NCBI GenBank assembly: GCA_002368665.1
Contig: DFEK01000007.1
Coordinates: forward strand, 2,347-35,756
Source: Lachnospiraceae bacterium UBA3804
GTDB lineage: Bacteria > Bacillota > Clostridia > Lachnospirales > Lachnospiraceae
Direction: 5' to 3'
Length of the DNA stretch: 33,410 nt
The notes beneath the pieces were generated by a model. The model saw only the letters and a program-made list of their open reading frames with translations, was not told the DNA's origin and searched no databases. The stretch's first letter is position 1, and each line of letters opens with the position of its first letter. Shown piece after piece: positions 1 through 9,250 of this stretch. Position numbers and translations under genes: made by a program.

Positions 1-317
1 GTATCCATCATACCGGGCATGGATGCTCTGGCACCGGAACGAACCGATACAAGTAAGGGATTCTCGTGATCGCCGAATTTCTTTCCGGTGATCTCTTCCA
101 TCTTAACGATGTACTCATCGATCTGGCCTTTGATCTCATCATTGATCTCTCTGCCATCCTCGTAGTACTGCGTACAAGCTTCCGTTGTGATGGTAAATCC
201 CTGGGGAACCGGAAGACCGATATTGGTCATTTCCGCAAGGTTCGCACCTTTGCCACCTAAGAGGTTACGCATATCAGCCTTGCCCTCTGTGAATAAATAA
301 ACCCATTTGTTTGCCAT
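1..317 (-). CDS. ppdK: pyruvate, phosphate dikinase, N-terminal part (cut by window edge)
   Basis: Cytoplasmic enzyme that interconverts pyruvate + ATP + Pi with phosphoenolpyruvate + AMP + PPi. In anaerobic clostridia it commonly serves glycolysis or PEP resynthesis. The 105 visible residues begin MANKWVYLFTEGKADM and carry the family's ATP-grasp start: LLGGKGANLAEM (about residues 20-31), then GLPVPQGFTITTEAC, and VSVRSGARASMPGMMD near the window edge. The start is ATG at 317, with AAGGAGG at 335-329, 11 bases upstream. An extended -10 promoter lies about 140 bases upstream. The gene continues beyond base 1, so nothing can be said of its catalytic His or C-terminal PEP domain. Identification is from remembered family signatures and is firm. 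Confidence 0.95.
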   Translation of the reverse strand, partial: MANKWVYLFTEGKADMRNLLGGKGANLAEMTNIGLPVPQGFTITTEACTQYYEDGREINDEIKGQIDEYIVKMEEITGKKFGDHENPLLVSVRSGARASMPGMMD

Positions 318-456
318 ACCGCCTATATCCTCCTTTAAATTTGTTTTTGAGGTCGGTTGTTGTTATATAATAACGACAAATTAAGCAAGCACCACCCCTC
401 CCTTGCGGTTTCGGGTTCTGCTTCCTTTGGTCATCATTTATATTTACAACAACGTT

Positions 457-465
457 ATTATAGCA
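457..465 (-). promoter_or_regulatory. extended -10 promoter for ppdK
   Basis: Read on the minus strand this is TG-C-TATAAT, a perfect -10 with the extended TGn element. No good -35 is seen at 17 bases, which fits an extended -10 promoter. It implies a leader of about 130 bases before ppdK, in which I see no recognisable riboswitch. The stretch 318-607 otherwise holds only the terminator at 535-565. Confidence 0.6.
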
Positions 466-534
466 CAGGAAAAAGTGAACTTCTACTCTTTTATCACGGA
501 TAAAGCCGTCGAAAAATTAAACATTTCGTGAACA

Positions 535-565
535 AAAACGGATTATGGTTTACATAATCCGTTTT
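535..565 (-). terminator. terminator after the pilus operon
   Basis: A perfect 13-bp inverted repeat (arms 535-547 and 553-565, AAAACGGATTATG and its complement) has a 5-base loop. It lies 43 bases past the tip adhesin stop. On the minus strand the hairpin ends in a T run before GTTC, as expected of an intrinsic terminator. The A/T-flanked stem could also work on the plus strand, but no plus-strand gene needs it. Confidence 0.75.
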
Positions 566-607
566 AAGTTAACATAACTATGCTATTCGATTTTCTTTTA
601 TCTTTTT

Positions 608-3600
608 CTAAAGCTGACGTTTAAATCTTCCTTTATTCACGAAGGTAAAGATCATACCTGTCAAGAGAATCAAGGCCATCGCAATCATGCCTCCGATCGG
701 CATCCATACGCCTGTCGGTACCAGACCGCTCTTTGCATTGGTATAGGCATATGTGGCATCCGCGGAAATCGTTCCCGTCACAGTACGGACAGCCTGCGGC
801 TCTTGTGAATCGACAGCTACCGTTGTGGTATAGCCGGTAGTGGAATAATCAAATTCCTCAATGGTCACTTCCGTATCCTTCGGCAGGTCAAAAATCGCTT
901 TCTGACCGTGACTTAACGTAAACATCTGATTTGACTTAATGGTAAGACCCTCGGTCGGATTGCCGTCTTCATCAATAATCTCGTAACTGTACTCCGTCTC
1001 ATCGGTATCGGTCGTGGTAAAGATAAAGCTGAAATCATAATCCTTATTGCCAAAGTTTCCGGTAACGGTCTTCGAAACGGTAAGGTTCACCTTGTCGGTC
1101 TTGGTATTCGGAATTTTAAGAAGATAGCGATAAACATCTCCGTATTCTCCCGATTCCAGCGTAACATTGGAACCAACCGGTGAACTGATTAATTCCAATC
1201 TTCCCAAAGAAGTAATTTCAAAGATAACATCCCCTTCAAGTCCCGTGTATCCCTCCGGAGGAGTTTTTTCCGTGAGATAATAATTGTTCGGTGCAAGATT
1301 GGAGTCTATTCCGTTAATGATGCCGTTATTTCCGGTGACCAGATCTTCATAACCGGCCATCGGCACGTAATCTTTGACAATACCGCCCTGTCCTCCGGCA
1401 ACTCCGCGGTGAAGTTCAAAATGAGCCTCTTTTAATCCGCCCACGCCGGTCGAAGAACCGTCATACTTATACACTTCAAGGGTATAAGGCTTATTATAGA
1501 CGTTGATGTAAGCAATCAGTTTATCCGTCTGTACATCAGGTTTATCCCAATCCTGCCATTTGGGACCATTGTCCGAATCAATGAAAATATCATCCGAAAC
1601 CGAAACGGAGAATTTAACCGGGTGCTCCAGACCGATATATCCTTTCGGAGAAGCGGTCTGCGTCAGGATATATTCCGCTTCCGTATCCAGTTTATGCTCA
1701 TAAAGGATCGTAATACGGCCGTTTTCATCGGAGGTATAGGTTCCTTCATTGATATACTCTCCCGACAACTTATCATAGCGCTGCAGGGTAAAGATACCGC
1801 TTGCCAAAGGCTTCGTTTTGTTGGAACCCATTTCATATAAGTTCAGTACAATTCCTCCGGTTCTTGTATTGATAATGGTATCTTCTCTGACGTTTCCGCC
1901 ATCGGGTGCATCGCTTGCCGTCTTATAAGCCTGACCCTTCTGATAGGAAACGGAATAAGAAAATCCTTTCTTTTCGCTGCCACCTTTCGGAACAGCCCCG
2001 ACGGTTGTCAAATCTCCTTCAGCCAATTTCTTTTTTATGGAATCATATGACGAAAGATTTCCCTCTGCATCAAAAGTCGCACCTTCAAGTTCAACTTCGA
2101 ATACCTGATAGTCATCAAAGGTACATCCGGTCAGTAAGTCTTCAAAATAATAGCGAAGCGTTGTCTGGGGATGTTTTAACTGTCTTACAGTTCCGTCAAT
2201 CAGTGTTCCGTTTGCATAAACGGCGGTATAAACGGAATCTCTCGTAGAAATATATCCCTGATCCGTCCAGTCCTTGGTGACCTGAAGTTCCCATCCTCTT
2301 CGGTTAACAACAGTCATGGACGGGGATTCGTCTTTCCTTACCCGTCCGGAATTCGGCGTATCGCCGTCATCTATCGCATAGGTTCTCGGATCTCTGATAT
2401 ACTCTTTAAAAGTATAGCCGAGCGGGATTTCATCCGCTCTTTCTTCCACCTTAAAGATGGTTCCGACTGGAAGATTCGGAACATCCACCGTGTATCCCGC
2501 GGGGATTCTCGAAATCGCACCGTTCATGGAAGTTTCAAAAGTAACCGATTCTTTTAGCGTATCCGAAAGCGCCGAATATTCTGTTTCCCCAATTGACTCG
2601 AAAGTACCGATGGCCGCGTTCCATCTGCACAGTTCATCGTCCTTATTGCGAACCCTGTACCTGTACATATTGGCAAGTTCAAGACCGGATGCATCATCCG
2701 ATCCGTTCGTTAAATACAAACGAAATGAGAATGTCGAAGGGTCATCGACAGCATCTACCTCGTCACCGTTTTCATCCAAAAGTTTCTTCGTCACGGAAAG
2801 TGTACGAAGACCGTATTTATTGACGTGATTGTTAAACGCAACCGTTTTACGTTCATCTACCGTTGCCCCTTTCAGTTCATAACTCTTTCTGTCAGCATTT
2901 CCTGCCACAGGCAATTTCTTAAGATCATCGGTCGAAACACCTTCTACCGAAACAGTATCATATACTTCCTTATTGACGGCGCATTCGATAATCTTATATT
3001 TATACGTATTCTCCGGGAATCGGATTTCGGCAACCATGCCGGGATTGATAAAATAAACGTCCTCAAACGTTTGTGTTGCTTTGGGTGGCTTGTAGGATGC
3101 ACGATACTCCACCTTCTGCGTGGAATTCTGATAAGCTACCTGGATATTCTGGTTGTTATTTTTCAGTCTTAGCCATCCTTCTTCATCATCACCATCATCA
3201 TAACGGTACAGAATCTGATACGGGAATTCCACAAGCGAGAAATCCATATCGTCTTCCAATTCCTCCGTACCCGTAATCTGCTTGGACAGCATTACGCTTC
3301 CGGGAGTGACATAGCTTAAGTTAAAACGCATATGAAGATTGGAAGCGCCGGCTCCTCGCTCCATATAGAAAATCTTCATCTTATGCTCGGAATAATCATT
3401 GAATACGTAATAGGTTTCGTTTCCGACAACCTTTTCCCTAAAGATTTTGGCAACTTCCGTCTCTGCCTCGGATTCCGACATTCCGCGCTTGATATAGTTC
3501 TGCTTAAACAACTCTCTTAACGTTGTCTGTGTATTGTTTACATGAACTTCGCCGGTAGCAAAGTTAACGCTTCCTTCCAGTGCGGAATGGATACCACCAA

Positions 3601-6373
3601 GGTCAATGACCAGTTCACCGTCTACATACAACCAGAAATCGTCATCTCCGGTGAATTCAAAGATAATATCATGTCCCCAGGCATCATCTCCGTTCGGTGT
3701 CTGTACGAAGCCGGCTTCAATTTCGGCTGCGAACTGATAATTCGTGGTACCGTTAACCAGATAGAGTTGTTCGCCCTTTCTCGGATCCTCATCGGGAAGA
3801 GGATTAATCAGCGCATCGAACATGTTATATTTGTTTTCTTTCGCAAATTTTCCGGGTGTAATATCGTTATAGGGCAAAAACTGACCATGTTTTAAGGAAT
3901 CCTTGCCGGAACTGTCCGTGGTTCCGATTTCTTTATAAACTCGGAAATTACGGGCTCCGTTCTCATCCAAATCATTCGTAAGGGTGGCAAAATTCTGTGC
4001 ACTGTCAAATTCAAAATAACCGGTTGCATCATAGGTGCTGTCCAGGAACAGATGATTCACGTTCTCCGCCCCGCTATAAAGCTCTCCAAGTGACTTGCCC
4101 TTTACATAACCGGGTTCTACGGAGGTTAAATCCGTCTTCGGATAACCGTCATCGCCAAGATCGGTGGTCAAAAGTCCGGGCACGGTCTTTTTTAAGTCTT
4201 TTGTTTCCGTGTACTCATTCGATCCCAAAAAAGTGCTCATCTGATTTCTGTTAGTTAAGTCCTTCATCTTCATCGTAATACCGTACTTATTATTATCGAT
4301 GGTTTCCACCACAGTCAGATTGGGCACAACCGACTCCATCAGTGCAAAATAGAACGTATCGGAATTTTTTTTCGCGCAGGATACAATCTTACCGGACGCA
4401 ATATCCGTCTTGATACCGGCATAGGAATAATACGGATCGTCCCAGGCGAGGATATCCGTAAAGTATTGGTCGTCTCTTCTTCCGGGAAGGTTGATACCGA
4501 TCTTCTTATCCGCCAGTACCTGGTTATCCTTAATCTGCGGAGCCAGGAATTTGCCGGAATACTCATTCTGCAATTCATAATAATAATTGGGTGTGCCGTC
4601 ATCATAATGGTATTCGGTAAAATCCCAAAGAAGGGTGTTGATGCGGTTTCCGACCCACATAATGTTATCACCCTTTTCATAGCAGGGAACGAGGCTTCCG
4701 TCATGATCAACGGCATAGAAATTATAGGTTTTGGTCGTATCATCCCAGATACGGGTATAAACAATCACCTTTGCTCCGTCGGGAACCAGATATTCTCCCG
4801 TCGATGTATCCCGGTCAGAAACACCCACCTTATAGGCGGAATAAACGACAAAATCCTCCTCTGACAAATGGGAAAGTGTTGCAAAACTAAGATAATTGTT
4901 GTCACTTGTATCATCATTCGCAGCAACAAATACACCATTGTTGTAAGAAATTGCTTTCCCGCCTGCGGAAAGCTTGATCTTTCCGTTTCTCGGTGTTACC
5001 AAAAGAGGCGTGGCTTCTGTTTCACTGTCAACCAAAGTCAGTCCGCTTGCGTCCAGTTTCAGATATTTGGTGACTCCGCCGACATTCGACGAAACAAGAT
5101 AATAATCCGACGATGTACTGGTAAACGTCCACATCGTAATATCGCTGTCTGCGGCTACAAACATCTCTTCATCGCCGTCAACCGTATTCTTACGGGTAAG
5201 AAGATTGTTGGATTTTAACTGGTTATTGTTACCGTTCTTTTCCGCCATCATGGCATTTCCGTCTATACCGGTTCTGCAATACATTAAACCGACCGTTCTG
5301 CCGTCCAAATCATACGGATCCTTCGGTATTGCTATACTGGAAGCGTATATTGCACAGATTCGGCTGTTATAAACATTATTATTATCCGTATAGAAACGGA
5401 TTCCTCCTCCACTGCCCGAATGCTGCAAATATCTTTTTTCCGAAGTATGCTTTAAATAGAACTTCGCATTATCTGCGACAGAAATTTCAATAACTGTTGC
5501 ATCATTCACGCTGTCGACAAGTTCCACCAAATTACTATTAGCCACTTTCTGGTGAAGGTATTTCCTTGCACTTCCAACCATGGTATAAAGTTTGCATTTA
5601 TAAACGGTTGCAGTCGATTCTACCTCTTCCATGTACCAAACGGATGCTGCCGAAACAGAAGTACATTCTTCGATACAGTCTTTTGAATTAATAGTGTTTC
5701 CGAAATAATTTGGACTTGTGCTTTTTTCGGGATAGTAGCATAAATAGAAACCTTCTGCGGCATCGGAACTCGTAAATCCGGCGAGATCCGAAACGCTTTC
5801 CGGATTGACCTCGTACGGGTCATCCGGGCCGTCCACAATTTCATATACGGAAAATCCCGTTGCAGCGAAGCTGATTTTACCCTCTTCCATGGTAAAATCG
5901 GTAACCTGTACTCTCGTTCCGTCATCCAGAACATGCCATAATTCCAGTGTATTGTTTACGGTTGTAATTCTTTCATCCGATATTTCCACATTAATCGGAT
6001 TCTCTTCGTCCGGCTGGAATTCTTCCTCACCGTCGGTAAGAGTTATATCGTAAGCAGCAATTACATTGCTGTTTCTTTCTTCGGTTACATCCACAGCTTC
6101 CGCCGTGACATTTTCCGGCATGAGACCTTCGAGGACAATTCTCTTGTCACTGTTCTCTCCCTCCGGAAGCACTTCAATACTCTGCACGCTGAAGTTTCCC
6201 TCATCCTCCGGCGCAGTTTCATTTCCGGCCGTTTCTTTCGGTTCGGAAACGGTTACGGTTTCAGGCAAAGAATCACCCTCTGCCCGCACACTGAGTACGG
6301 ACAGCATGGGTGTTGAAAGGATCAAAAGTGTCGCCAACAAACACAGTATTCTCTTTTTGAGTCTACGCTTCAC
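608..6373 (-). CDS. large pilus tip adhesin: fibro-slime plus Cna-B/FctA-type domains, LVPTG sorting signal
   Basis: A 1921-residue secreted protein, probably the pilus tip adhesin (inference from domains and locus). It has a signal peptide at 1-31 (KRRLKKR, hydrophobic stretch, SVRAEG). About 740 residues follow that I cannot assign. A fibro-slime/PA14-like domain spans about 770-990, with the signature DDDFWLYVDGELVIDLGG near 909. Several Cna-B/FctA-like isopeptide domains come next, starting near 1024 (MLSKQITG), 1188 (LSVTKKL), 1358 (LQVTKDW), 1506, 1631 and 1761 (LTVSKTVTG). The last ends YAYTNAKSG, followed by LVPTG (about 1884-1888), a membrane segment and the basic tail NKGRFKRQL. The start is GTG at 6373 with a weak GAGGCAGAG upstream. 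It is the last gene of the operon, 51 bases after the sortase. I saw no obvious thioester (Cys-Gln) motif such as streptococcal Cpa uses. Confidence 0.85.
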   Translation of the reverse strand: MKRRLKKRILCLLATLLILSTPMLSVLSVRAEGDSLPETVTVSEPKETAGNETAPEDEGNFSVQSIEVLPEGENSDKRIVLEGLMPENVTAEAVDVTEERNSNVIAAYDITLTDGEEEFQPDEENPINVEISDERITTVNNTLELWHVLDDGTRVQVTDFTMEEGKISFAATGFSVYEIVDGPDDPYEVNPESVSDLAGFTSSDAAEGFYLCYYPEKSTSPNYFGNTINSKDCIEECTSVSAASVWYMEEVESTATVYKCKLYTMVGSARKYLHQKVANSNLVELVDSVNDATVIEISVADNAKFYLKHTSEKRYLQHSGSGGGIRFYTDNNNVYNSRICAIYASSIAIPKDPYDLDGRTVGLMYCRTGIDGNAMMAEKNGNNNQLKSNNLLTRKNTVDGDEEMFVAADSDITMWTFTSTSSDYYLVSSNVGGVTKYLKLDASGLTLVDSETEATPLLVTPRNGKIKLSAGGKAISYNNGVFVAANDDTSDNNYLSFATLSHLSEEDFVVYSAYKVGVSDRDTSTGEYLVPDGAKVIVYTRIWDDTTKTYNFYAVDHDGSLVPCYEKGDNIMWVGNRINTLLWDFTEYHYDDGTPNYYYELQNEYSGKFLAPQIKDNQVLADKKIGINLPGRRDDQYFTDILAWDDPYYSYAGIKTDIASGKIVSCAKKNSDTFYFALMESVVPNLTVVETIDNNKYGITMKMKDLTNRNQMSTFLGSNEYTETKDLKKTVPGLLTTDLGDDGYPKTDLTSVEPGYVKGKSLGELYSGAENVNHLFLDSTYDATGYFEFDSAQNFATLTNDLDENGARNFRVYKEIGTTDSSGKDSLKHGQFLPYNDITPGKFAKENKYNMFDALINPLPDEDPRKGEQLYLVNGTTNYQFAAEIEAGFVQTPNGDDAWGHDIIFEFTGDDDFWLYVDGELVIDLGGIHSALEGSVNFATGEVHVNNTQTTLRELFKQNYIKRGMSESEAETEVAKIFREKVVGNETYYVFNDYSEHKMKIFYMERGAGASNLHMRFNLSYVTPGSVMLSKQITGTEELEDDMDFSLVEFPYQILYRYDDGDDEEGWLRLKNNNQNIQVAYQNSTQKVEYRASYKPPKATQTFEDVYFINPGMVAEIRFPENTYKYKIIECAVNKEVYDTVSVEGVSTDDLKKLPVAGNADRKSYELKGATVDERKTVAFNNHVNKYGLRTLSVTKKLLDENGDEVDAVDDPSTFSFRLYLTNGSDDASGLELANMYRYRVRNKDDELCRWNAAIGTFESIGETEYSALSDTLKESVTFETSMNGAISRIPAGYTVDVPNLPVGTIFKVEERADEIPLGYTFKEYIRDPRTYAIDDGDTPNSGRVRKDESPSMTVVNRRGWELQVTKDWTDQGYISTRDSVYTAVYANGTLIDGTVRQLKHPQTTLRYYFEDLLTGCTFDDYQVFEVELEGATFDAEGNLSSYDSIKKKLAEGDLTTVGAVPKGGSEKKGFSYSVSYQKGQAYKTASDAPDGGNVREDTIINTRTGGIVLNLYEMGSNKTKPLASGIFTLQRYDKLSGEYINEGTYTSDENGRITILYEHKLDTEAEYILTQTASPKGYIGLEHPVKFSVSVSDDIFIDSDNGPKWQDWDKPDVQTDKLIAYINVYNKPYTLEVYKYDGSSTGVGGLKEAHFELHRGVAGGQGGIVKDYVPMAGYEDLVTGNNGIINGIDSNLAPNNYYLTEKTPPEGYTGLEGDVIFEITSLGRLELISSPVGSNVTLESGEYGDVYRYLLKIPNTKTDKVNLTVSKTVTGNFGNKDYDFSFIFTTTDTDETEYSYEIIDEDGNPTEGLTIKSNQMFTLSHGQKAIFDLPKDTEVTIEEFDYSTTGYTTTVAVDSQEPQAVRTVTGTISADATYAYTNAKSGLVPTGVWMPIGGMIAMALILLTGMIFTFVNKGRFKRQL

Positions 6374-6424
6374 TTTAATAACTCTGCCTCGTTGGTAATT
6401 GTTTTCTCTATAGGTTTCGAAGCC

Positions 6425-7129
6425 TTACTCGTAAATATAGGCAAATACGATCAGCCTGCTGTTCGAGACCGGCTCCGTGCATGTGGAAAGCGCAAGGATA
6501 TGGTCGCTTTTTTCTATAGAGGTATTAAAAATTTCCGCATCGCTTTGAATAAACCCTTCAATCGCTTCAAGCGTATCGGGATCCAAAGCTTTATTGTCAT
6601 ATACGTTGACTTTCGCACATGCAAAAATACCGATTGGATATTCGGTTTCGGCATTCCTGCCGACAATCAGTGTTCCGCTGCTGTGTGATTTCAGATAGTC
6701 TTCGTTCCGGAAATCATCCAGTGCGCCGAACATATTTCCATACTCCATATGATGTCCGTAAAGTATGGAATAATCGTCCTTAAAATTGCTTTGGTTTCTG
6801 CTGTCTAAGAATATGCTTCCCGACAGTGCATATTCCCCGTAGGGATTGATGTTCAGATAATCCGTATTGGTTCTCCCCTGCATTACGGGATAATCGATGT
6901 TGGTTCCGTCAACCGTAATCCACGCAACCATATCGTTCGTAATCGGGGATTCCGCAGGTACGCTTTTCCCAACCGCCGGTTTATACTGCAAAACCGTATC
7001 GTCACCGGCTTTATGGTATACATACCAGGCATCGTAAAGCCCGTAAAACACTACAAGAAGCGCCACAATGAATAGGACGAGCATGACTCTTTCGTATATG
7101 ATGTTCATCCATATCCAAAATCGCCTCAT
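6425..7129 (-). CDS. class B-type pilus sortase
   Basis: A membrane-anchored transpeptidase of 234 residues, expected to polymerise the neighbouring pilins. One transmembrane helix (about 12-35) is followed by the sortase fold. It includes VAWITVDGTNIDYPVMQ, typical of class B, the catalytic histidine in LYGHHM (H126), the nucleophile in LALSTC (C217) and the arginine in NSRLIVFA (R225). All three catalytic residues are present. The open frame extends up to 7192, which would overlap the major pilin by 56 bases. I chose ATG at 7129 (MRRFWIWMN) because it sits 7 bases after the pilin stop, with GAGGAA inside the pilin's last codons. Class B sortases as pilus polymerases are known from streptococcal FCT-3 islands. 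The alternative, a haem-uptake SrtB, is unlikely in this context. Confidence 0.9.
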   Translation of the reverse strand: MRRFWIWMNIIYERVMLVLFIVALLVVFYGLYDAWYVYHKAGDDTVLQYKPAVGKSVPAESPITNDMVAWITVDGTNIDYPVMQGRTNTDYLNINPYGEYALSGSIFLDSRNQSNFKDDYSILYGHHMEYGNMFGALDDFRNEDYLKSHSSGTLIVGRNAETEYPIGIFACAKVNVYDNKALDPDTLEAIEGFIQSDAEIFNTSIEKSDHILALSTCTEPVSNSRLIVFAYIYE

Positions 7130-7136
7130 TGTTTGT

Positions 7137-8615
7137 TTACTGTTCCTCGTACTTTCTTCTGGAACGGATTGCAAAGAATGCAATGCCACCAATAATTACA
7201 ATACCTGCAACAACCCAGGGTACAACGGAAAGGATTACACCGGTGGGAATCAGGCCTTCCTTGTTGTTGGTAAAACCGGTATACTTGGATACCACATCGT
7301 TTCCGCCCGGGGTTGCCGGAGTAAAGGTTCCGCTGATTACGGGATTGGTATCGGCATCAAAAGCGGAAATATCATCCTTTAATTCATCATTTCCGGCATT
7401 TGCGGAATCATAATCAATTCCGGATAAGTTTGCTTCGATACCGGCAAACTGGGTATACTCTTCCTTCTCTTCGGTAAGAGTATAGGTCATGTTCTTGATA
7501 AAACCGTAAACGGTAATATACTGTCCGTCCTGTAAATAAAACGTTTTGGAGCCTGCTCCGTTTGCATCAAGCGGAATGCTTTCGGGCTGGGTTACCGCGC
7601 TCGTAATCTTTGTGGTTGCCTTATTCGGATTGGCCGCAATAGATGCATCCGCATTGGAAAGATCAACATACAGAATGGTATTTGCGGGACCCTCCGTAAC
7701 ACTCAACGTCATTTCGAAATACTTATCCTTGGAGCCCTGGTTTCCAGTTACTTCTTTACCGAAAGTAAGGCTGGCCGTGGGATACTTGTTGACAAAACCA
7801 AGAGACTTCACCGCACCTGTGGGTTCAAGACCATCCGGAGAAATTGTTGTCTGCTCATCCTCTCCGATAAAGTCGGTTCCTGCTGTTCTGGTTATGCCGT
7901 CCTTGGGTGCCGTGGTAACTTTATCCACGTACAATACATAATCGGCAACTTTCAGTTTCTTCAATACTTTACCGGTAGTCTGATCGGTTACCGGACAATC
8001 TTCCACATAAACATCCAAAGTTCTGATTTTGGAATCATAGGTAATTGCGGTATTTGTCTTGTCGATTTCCTCAATCTTGTAACGATATACACCGGGTTCG
8101 GTAAAGATTACACCGCTAAAATCAAGTTCCACCGTCTTGGTGGCAATGTAATAATCCTTACCTGTGGGTGCAAAATAAGTTACATTGTCACACTGGGATT
8201 TGTCCGACTGCTTGGTTTCGGCGTTTTCTTTCGTCTGTGCGTTATACACTAAGGTTGCGGAAACATCATCGGCATTGTCGTCTGCGGTTACTGCCGTTCC
8301 CGTAAGCGGAGTGATCTTCAGTCCGGGAATGACACCGGCATAAACTGCGATTTTACCTGCCGTAGCGGCTACCGCATCACCTGCAGTCACCTTGAATTTG
8401 AACTCGGCATCGGGAATGTTGCAATCATTTCTGATCTGGAAATTCTTCTGGAACGTTGTCGTATCCACAGAATTTGTTTCCGAACGGTTGGTAAGATAAT
8501 TACTTCCCGCTACTGCGTTTGCCCTCAGTGTTCCCACTCCGGGCAGGACGGCAACCGTTGCAAGCAATGCTGCGGTGACGATGGCCAACACTTTGTTTTG
8601 GGTACGTCCTTTCAT
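7137..8615 (-). CDS. major pilin, FctA/T-antigen-like, LIPTG sorting signal
   Basis: A 492-residue secreted protein, probably the pilus shaft subunit. It has a signal peptide (MKGRTQNK, hydrophobic segment, GTLRANA) and two domains of the streptococcal pilin isopeptide-linkage type. The first domain has a candidate bond glutamate in YRYKIEEID and an Asn in LGFVNKY. The second starts LTFGKEVTGNQG (Lys), has YTLTEEKEEY (Glu) and ends YTGFTNNKEG (Asn). LIPTG (about 455-459), a hydrophobic helix and RSRRKYEEQ complete the sorting signal. I chose ATG at 8615 over the upstream frame start because GGAGG lies 8 bases before it and the signal peptide then begins correctly. It is the third gene of the operon, between the signal-peptidase-like gene and the sortase. 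Confidence 0.88.
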   Translation of the reverse strand: MKGRTQNKVLAIVTAALLATVAVLPGVGTLRANAVAGSNYLTNRSETNSVDTTTFQKNFQIRNDCNIPDAEFKFKVTAGDAVAATAGKIAVYAGVIPGLKITPLTGTAVTADDNADDVSATLVYNAQTKENAETKQSDKSQCDNVTYFAPTGKDYYIATKTVELDFSGVIFTEPGVYRYKIEEIDKTNTAITYDSKIRTLDVYVEDCPVTDQTTGKVLKKLKVADYVLYVDKVTTAPKDGITRTAGTDFIGEDEQTTISPDGLEPTGAVKSLGFVNKYPTASLTFGKEVTGNQGSKDKYFEMTLSVTEGPANTILYVDLSNADASIAANPNKATTKITSAVTQPESIPLDANGAGSKTFYLQDGQYITVYGFIKNMTYTLTEEKEEYTQFAGIEANLSGIDYDSANAGNDELKDDISAFDADTNPVISGTFTPATPGGNDVVSKYTGFTNNKEGLIPTGVILSVVPWVVAGIVIIGGIAFFAIRSRRKYEEQ

Positions 8616-8675
8616 TTTTAATACCTCCATGAAATAATTTATAATCAAGCTCCTTTCGGAGCAGGTTACCTTTGG

Positions 8676-9242
8676 TTAAAACCCTCTTCTTCTGATCATC
8701 AGAATGATTTTTCCTTTGGTGTCTTTAAGGGATATTCCTCCGTACTTGCGGCTGTCTTCGGGATCGGGGCGATAGTCGTTTAAGACAAATACCGTATCCT
8801 CGGGAACTGTATAAGGAAAATCAATCGTTGCCCCCTCTGCCGTCGTCGGATAAACCGCATTTTCAAATACACCGTATCCGTTGACCGTAAGATTATCTTC
8901 CTTGAGGTCCACCACGTCTCCGGATCTGGCCACAACTCTTCCGAAACAGATTTTACCGTTATGTTTGTACGCGATTGCATCATCCGTAAGAATCGTTGCG
9001 TGCTTAAAAGTAATCACCAAATCTCCGTCCTTGATCATCGGATAAGACGAATTGGAATGGTTGATGTAGATTCCGATGATAAAAATCACCAGAATCGCCA
9101 CAACAGCTGCCGTTACCGCAATTTTGACAAAGAACTCAATGGCAAAAGCAAGGGCGGATTTCTTTTTCTTTTTCTTTCCCTTACTCTCCTTTGCCTCTTG
9201 GGTTTCCGTATTCAGCTTTTCGTTCTTCTCTTCTGTCGCCAT
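8676..9242 (-). CDS. signal peptidase I-like protein lacking the catalytic lysine (SipA-like pilus assembly factor)
   Basis: A 188-residue type I signal peptidase homologue with a lysine-rich cytoplasmic N-terminus, one transmembrane helix (about 35-60) and an extracellular S26 fold. Against LepB, S65 of SSYPMIKDGD aligns with the nucleophilic serine (P68, G73 and D74 keep the spacing). The lysine of the KRxxG box is replaced by glycine: CFGRVVARSGD, with G101 next to conserved R102. The later box is present as LNDYRPDPEDSRKYGG. In Streptococcus pyogenes SipA, which is needed for pilus polymerisation and is not a working peptidase, both Ser and Lys are lost (to Asp and Gly). The position between two pilin genes supports the same role here. 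Eight bases separate it from the gene before. Residual peptidase activity using another base cannot be excluded. Confidence 0.85.
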   Translation of the reverse strand: MATEEKNEKLNTETQEAKESKGKKKKKKSALAFAIEFFVKIAVTAAVVAILVIFIIGIYINHSNSSYPMIKDGDLVITFKHATILTDDAIAYKHNGKICFGRVVARSGDVVDLKEDNLTVNGYGVFENAVYPTTAEGATIDFPYTVPEDTVFVLNDYRPDPEDSRKYGGISLKDTKGKIILMIRRRGF

Positions 9243-9250
9243 TACGGACC

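Noticed and set aside
3180..3205. Run of histidine codons on the plus strand (CATCATCACCATCATCAT), like a His tag
   Set aside because: It is the complement of an Asp/Glu/Gly-rich stretch (DDGDDEE) in the tip adhesin, not a tag or a plus-strand gene.
1622..6398. Several plus-strand and off-frame open frames of 60-140 residues inside the adhesin
   Set aside because: They lack ribosome binding sites and family motifs, and shadow a long, well-supported coding frame.
7130..7192. Longer sortase start at 7192
   Set aside because: It would overlap the major pilin by 56 bases and adds residues unlike a sortase N-terminus; ATG 7129 lies directly after the pilin stop.
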